NCBI GenBank assembly: GCA_037147055.1
Contig: JBAWVW010000001.1
Span: forward strand, 81,159-145,158
Origin: Casp-actino8 sp037147055
Lineage (GTDB): Bacteria > Actinomycetota > Acidimicrobiia > Acidimicrobiales > Ilumatobacteraceae
DNA length: 64,000 nt
Direction: 5' to 3'
The notes beneath the pieces are model-generated. The model saw only the letters and a list, made by a program, of their open reading frames with translations. It was not told the DNA's origin and searched no databases. Each line of letters opens with the position of its first letter. Position 1 is the stretch's first letter. Positions 60,364 through 64,000 of this stretch are shown piece by piece. Both the position numbers and the translations under genes were made by a program.

Positions 60364-61320
60364 ATGAAGTTTTGGATGCAGCGGGTCGCCATGGCGATTT
60401 TATTGTTACTGTCGGTGAGTGCTCTCACCTTCGGGGCAATGAATGTGCTTGGCGACCCGCTTTTCAATATCTTGGGTCCGCTGGCCGGAGACGTCAACAA
60501 TCCTAAAAGCGCAGCATTAATCAAAGAGGTCAAGGCTAAATACGATTTGGATAAGCCACTGCCTGTTCGCTATGTGAAGTGGTTGGGTGATTTTGCCACT
60601 GGTGACATGGGAGTCCAATTCAGCACAGACGGACAACCACCCGTTTCCGGGTTAATTAAAGAGCGTGTTCCGCGAACCATGACCTTGCTGGTGATGGCCC
60701 AACTTCTGGCAGTAATGATTTCCATTCCCTGGGCTGCGATCACCGCAGCCCGCGCTGGTAAGCGCTCCGACAAGATTTCAACGATGAACAGTTTCTTCTT
60801 GTTAGCCATGCCGAACTTTGCCCTAGCGATTCTCCTGAAATATATTTTCTCGTTGAAACTCGGCTGGTTTCCTCTCACCTATAACGCGATGGATCCATAC
60901 TTTGAGCGACTGCGTCAAATCTTCCTTCCTGCCGTCACGATCGCCCTCCCAGCAGCTGCCGTCTATCAACGTCTCCTACGCACAGATCTAATTACCACTT
61001 TGCAACAAGACTTTATTTTGATGGCACGTGCTAAAGGTCTCTCACGTTCTCGCGTCATATTTCGACATGCCATTCGTCCCTCCATGTTCTCATTCATCAC
61101 TGTGGTAGGCCTCAATACCGGTGCGCTCATCGGGGGCTCAATAGTCGTGGAAACAGTTTTTAGAATTCCGGGTCTTGGTTCAACTCTTGTTGAATCCGTT
61201 CTGCGCGAGGATTTCCCAGTGGTTTTAGCAATAGTGATGTTGATTGCATCCGCTTTTGTGATCATCAACGTGCTCGTGGATATTCTTTACTCAATCATTG
61301 ATCCGAGGGTTCGCAGATGA
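60364..61320 (+). CDS. ABC transporter permease (DppB/OppB type)
   Basis: A 318-residue inner-membrane permease with about six transmembrane segments. Typical are the N-terminal span (about 8-27), the KYDLDKPLPVRYVKWL segment and the EAA loop RAKGLSRSRVIFRHAIRPS near residues 221-239. It overlaps the second permease gene by four bases. A 42-base gap, with no terminator, separates it from the SBP gene. Confidence 0.92.
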   Translation: MKFWMQRVAMAILLLLSVSALTFGAMNVLGDPLFNILGPLAGDVNNPKSAALIKEVKAKYDLDKPLPVRYVKWLGDFATGDMGVQFSTDGQPPVSGLIKERVPRTMTLLVMAQLLAVMISIPWAAITAARAGKRSDKISTMNSFFLLAMPNFALAILLKYIFSLKLGWFPLTYNAMDPYFERLRQIFLPAVTIALPAAAVYQRLLRTDLITTLQQDFILMARAKGLSRSRVIFRHAIRPSMFSFITVVGLNTGALIGGSIVVETVFRIPGLGSTLVESVLREDFPVVLAIVMLIASAFVIINVLVDILYSIIDPRVRR

Positions 61321-62222
61321 GCCACGACACCGCAACAACCTCGGTACTTTCCGGCTCACTAGAACCTGAGACCGATGCCGCATTGCACAAAAAAATCGGA
61401 TGGGGTTTTTGGATAGCCGTCAGTTGGGTGATCGTCATTACTCTGCTAGCGATTCTAGCCCCTTATATTCACCTCAGAGATCCTCGTGGATATTTCGTCG
61501 AACTCAATGGAAGTGGTCGACCACCGTATGGTCCCTCTTTTAAACATTGGTTTGGGACGGATAAAGATGCCCGTGATGTTTTCTCGCGCACGTTGTACGG
61601 GGCCCGCATTTCCCTCATTGTCGGATTCAGCGCGATTTCATTTGGCTTCCTCGTCGGAGGCACTCTCGGGATCATCGCCGGCTATTTCCGTGGTTGGCTT
61701 GACAAAATAATTTCTTTCACTTTCATTATTCTACTCTCGTTCCCCTCCCTAGTCCTGGCGATCATGCTCACAGCACTACTGAATCGCTCCTTGTTCACCA
61801 TCTCCATGATTCTCGGCATCCTGTCCATCGCTCCTGTTGGCCGTTTAGCACGAGCCAGCACCCTGCAATTCTCAGATCGTGAATTCATCCTTGCCGCACG
61901 CCAAATTGGTGCCTCGGACTCAAGGATTATTTTTCGTGAATTATTGCCTAATGTCGTGATACCCATGAGCGCCTTGGCGCTTTTAGGCATGGCCGTGGCC
62001 ATCGTCGCCGAAGGAGGTTTAGCTTACTTGGGACTCTCAGTTTCACAAGGAATCACTTGGGGTTCGCTGATCCAAATTGGTTCTGATAGCGCGACGACTC
62101 TTGAAAATGCTCCGTGGATAGCATTCTTTCCCATTCTGTTGTTGTTCCTGACGGTACTTTCTCTCAATTTCGCTGGTGACCGACTTCGCTCACACCTTGA
62201 TGTCAAGGAGTCATCATTGTGA
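61317..62222 (+). CDS. ABC transporter permease (DppC/OppC type)
   Basis: A 301-residue partner permease. It has an N-terminal span (about 31-51), the HWFGTDKDARDVFSRTLYGAR periplasmic/loop motif of DppC proteins, and the EAA loop ARQIGASDSRIIFRELLPNV. It overlaps its neighbours by four bases on each side (ATGA with DppB, GTGA with DppD), so the set is translationally coupled. Confidence 0.92.
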   Translation: MSHDTATTSVLSGSLEPETDAALHKKIGWGFWIAVSWVIVITLLAILAPYIHLRDPRGYFVELNGSGRPPYGPSFKHWFGTDKDARDVFSRTLYGARISLIVGFSAISFGFLVGGTLGIIAGYFRGWLDKIISFTFIILLSFPSLVLAIMLTALLNRSLFTISMILGILSIAPVGRLARASTLQFSDREFILAARQIGASDSRIIFRELLPNVVIPMSALALLGMAVAIVAEGGLAYLGLSVSQGITWGSLIQIGSDSATTLENAPWIAFFPILLLFLTVLSLNFAGDRLRSHLDVKESSL

Positions 62223-63286
62223 ACGATTCTGAGTCCATGACACCTGCTCTATTACTTGAAGTGAGTGACCTGAAAACTTACTTCCGTACCGAACGCGGCA
62301 CGGTCAAGGCGGTTGATGGGGTTTCATTTTCCTTACTGCGAGGTCAATCGCTCGGAATTGTCGGTGAATCTGGTTCGGGAAAAACAGTTCTTTCACGCTC
62401 AATTATGGGCCTTCTCGGGCGGAGCAACCTGATCCGTGAAGGTTCAATCAAATTCAATGGACAAGAACTCATGGGACTCTCCGTCAAAGAGATGCGCTCA
62501 ATTTGGGGTCAAGAAATGTCCATGATTTTTCAAGATCCGATGACCTCGTTAAACCCAGTCATGAAGATTGGTCGCCAGATTGCCGAACCATTGATGCTGC
62601 ATCTCGGGATGAATAAATCTGAAGCACGATTGACAGCCGAGAAGTTGCTCACTGATGTGCGAATCCCCGAACCTCAGCGCCGACTCAATCAGTATCCACA
62701 TGAACTTTCCGGTGGAATGCGTCAGCGAGTCATGATCGCTATTGCCTTGGCATGTGGCCCCACTCTGCTCTTTGCTGATGAACCAACGACAGCCTTAGAC
62801 GTGACAGTTCAAGCAGAGATATTACAACTCATCAACGAACAGCGCGTTGACCGACACATGTCGCTCATTTTAGTCACCCACAACATCGGCGTTGTGGCGG
62901 GAAACACTGATGTCATTGCCGTGATGTACGGTGGAAAAATCGTGGAGAAAGCTCCGACCAAAACACTTTTTTCCTCGTACAAGATGCCCTACACAGAAGC
63001 GTTGATGCGCAGCATTCCAAAATTGCGACAGGTTTCTCACACACGATTAGCGACGATCCCTGGTCGACCTCCTGATATGGTGAACCCACCTTTAGGGTGC
63101 AATTTTGCACCTCGTTGTGCTTATGCACGCCCTAAATGCTTAGTTGAAGAACCAGAACTCACGGCTACAGAAAATCCTGAGCATGTTTACGCCTGCTTTT
63201 ATCCAGTCGGATCACCCGAATACCACGAGCGAAAGCTTGAGTTATCCCAACGTGTCGATTCGTTATCAACAAAAGGTCCGATCTGA
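62219..63286 (+). CDS. ABC transporter ATP-binding protein (DppD/OppD type)
   Basis: A 355-residue ATPase. Walker A is GESGSGKT, the Q-loop FQDPMTSLNP, the signature LSGGMRQRV and Walker B LLFADEPTTALDV. The C-terminal oligopeptide-transporter domain carries GCNFAPRCAYARPKC with Cys residues that in this family may bind an iron-sulfur cluster. It starts with GTG overlapping the permease stop, and its last base overlaps the next ATG. Confidence 0.93.
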   Translation: MNDSESMTPALLLEVSDLKTYFRTERGTVKAVDGVSFSLLRGQSLGIVGESGSGKTVLSRSIMGLLGRSNLIREGSIKFNGQELMGLSVKEMRSIWGQEMSMIFQDPMTSLNPVMKIGRQIAEPLMLHLGMNKSEARLTAEKLLTDVRIPEPQRRLNQYPHELSGGMRQRVMIAIALACGPTLLFADEPTTALDVTVQAEILQLINEQRVDRHMSLILVTHNIGVVAGNTDVIAVMYGGKIVEKAPTKTLFSSYKMPYTEALMRSIPKLRQVSHTRLATIPGRPPDMVNPPLGCNFAPRCAYARPKCLVEEPELTATENPEHVYACFYPVGSPEYHERKLELSQRVDSLSTKGPI

Positions 63287-64000
63287 TGGCTGGTACCGGC
63301 AAAACCCATTTGCGCAACTCCCCCGATGTTCTGTTGAGCGTTAACGACCTCGTGGTTGAGTTTCCTGTTGCGAGAACCGGGCTCAAAGTCAATGCAGTGA
63401 GCGGCATTTCATTTGATGTGATCAAGGGAGAAACTCTCGGTATCGTCGGCGAATCTGGCTGCGGTAAAAGCACAACGGGTCGCGCCATTATGCAGTTGCC
63501 AGCACCCACTAGTGGATCCATTAATTTTAGCGGTCAAGAATTGACCACACTTTCCAAAGACGATATGCGCGACGCTCGGACCAAGATTCAGATGATCTTT
63601 CAGGACCCTATTTCCTCGCTGAACCCGCGTCGAAAAGTTCGTGACATCGTTCTAGAACCTCTCCTTGTCTGGAAGCGTGGGACCCAACAAGAGCGAGATA
63701 TTTTGGTGAACAAGATTCTTGAGGACGTCGGCATTGATCCTCAACGAGCCGCCGAGAGTTACCCCCATCAATTTTCTGGTGGGCAATGCCAACGAATTTC
63801 AATTGCTCGTTCTCTCGTACTGGATCCCCAGATGATTATCTGTGATGAACCCGTTTCGGCTCTTGACGTCAGCGTGCAGGCCCAGGTCATCAACTTATTG
63901 GAAGACTTAAAGGCAAAATACGGTCTCACCTTGATTTTCATCGCCCATGATCTTGCCGTCGTCAAGAGCATTAGCGATCGAGTACTCGTGATGTATCTAG
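63286..64000 (+). CDS. ABC transporter ATP-binding protein (DppF/OppF type), truncated by window end
   Basis: The frame opens at ATG 63286 (overlapping the DppD stop by one base, TGATG) and remains open to the window end (238 residues seen). Walker A is GESGCGKST, the Q-loop FQDPISSLNPRRKV, the signature FSGGQCQRI and Walker B ICDEPVSALDV, then IAHDLAVV. Relatives are about 320-350 residues, so the C-terminal oligopeptide-transporter domain lies beyond the window. Confidence 0.9.
   Translation, partial: MAGTGKTHLRNSPDVLLSVNDLVVEFPVARTGLKVNAVSGISFDVIKGETLGIVGESGCGKSTTGRAIMQLPAPTSGSINFSGQELTTLSKDDMRDARTKIQMIFQDPISSLNPRRKVRDIVLEPLLVWKRGTQQERDILVNKILEDVGIDPQRAAESYPHQFSGGQCQRISIARSLVLDPQMIICDEPVSALDVSVQAQVINLLEDLKAKYGLTLIFIAHDLAVVKSISDRVLVMYL

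Noticed and set aside
1..64000. CRISPR arrays, insertion sequences, rRNA genes
   Set aside because: Reading both strands, no regularly spaced direct repeats, transposase motifs or rRNA sequence were seen.

Overview
The window looks like a chromosomal segment of an actinobacterium, most probably class Acidimicrobiia (inferred, not proven). The evidence is a complete Pup-proteasome locus, a WhiB regulator, a DUF4193-type acidic protein, a GarA/FtsR-type gene block, a HelY helicase next to Tat genes, and a base composition that looks moderate rather than high-GC. Genes are tightly packed, often with 1-4 base overlaps. No transposase, prophage module or CRISPR array is visible. No gene-free stretch exceeds about 300 bases; the longest (9737-10037) is filled by a tandem glycine riboswitch.

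Layout. 1-1.7 kb: tail of an SRAP (HMCES/YedK) protein, a HIT hydrolase and an SDR oxidoreductase. 1.75-9.98 kb: phospholipid synthase, then gcvH, a zinc-ribbon GarA-like FHA protein, an FtsR-like MerR, a DUF151 nuclease, a second MerR and gcvT on the plus strand. Facing them is gcvP on the minus strand behind a tandem glycine riboswitch. This is a glycine-cleavage and nitrogen/carbon-balance block. 10-21.9 kb: mixed metabolism (luciferase-like oxidoreductase, PLP decarboxylase, thioesterase, FKBP, threonine aldolase, WhiB, ribokinase, PrmA, gamma carbonic anhydrase, crotonase, GNAT, DUF4193).

22-30.7 kb: a minus-strand run tatB-tatC-helY-DAGK-like-M20 peptidase-double ThyX-like protein, then GDPD and signal peptidase I. 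30.7-37.1 kb: arc/mpa-dop-pup-prcB-prcA-pafA, a complete pupylation and 20S proteasome set. Pup ends in Gly-Gly-Glu, so deamidation is not needed. pafB/pafC are not in their usual place. 37.3-40.3 kb: a divergent ferredoxin, then an apparent minus-strand operon of three small membrane proteins, a ubiquitin-like sulfur carrier (TtuB-like), TtuA-like thiolase and TrmI. These predict s2T54 and m1A58 modification of the tRNA T-loop. Two ubiquitin-like or analogous tagging proteins (Pup and TtuB-like) thus lie about 6 kb apart.

40.4-51.5 kb: LON-domain protein, PBP4, ADP-forming acyl-CoA synthetase, tRNA-Pro(GGG) with a terminator, Der, DUF512 radical SAM protein, IspH, acyl-CoA dehydrogenase and a SirB1-type protein. 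51.5-64 kb: acyl-CoA synthetase, GDPD, a NitT/TauT-type ABC importer, a phosphoribosyltransferase, PPK2, a DUF5522 protein, and a five-gene oligopeptide-type ABC importer whose last gene runs off the window.
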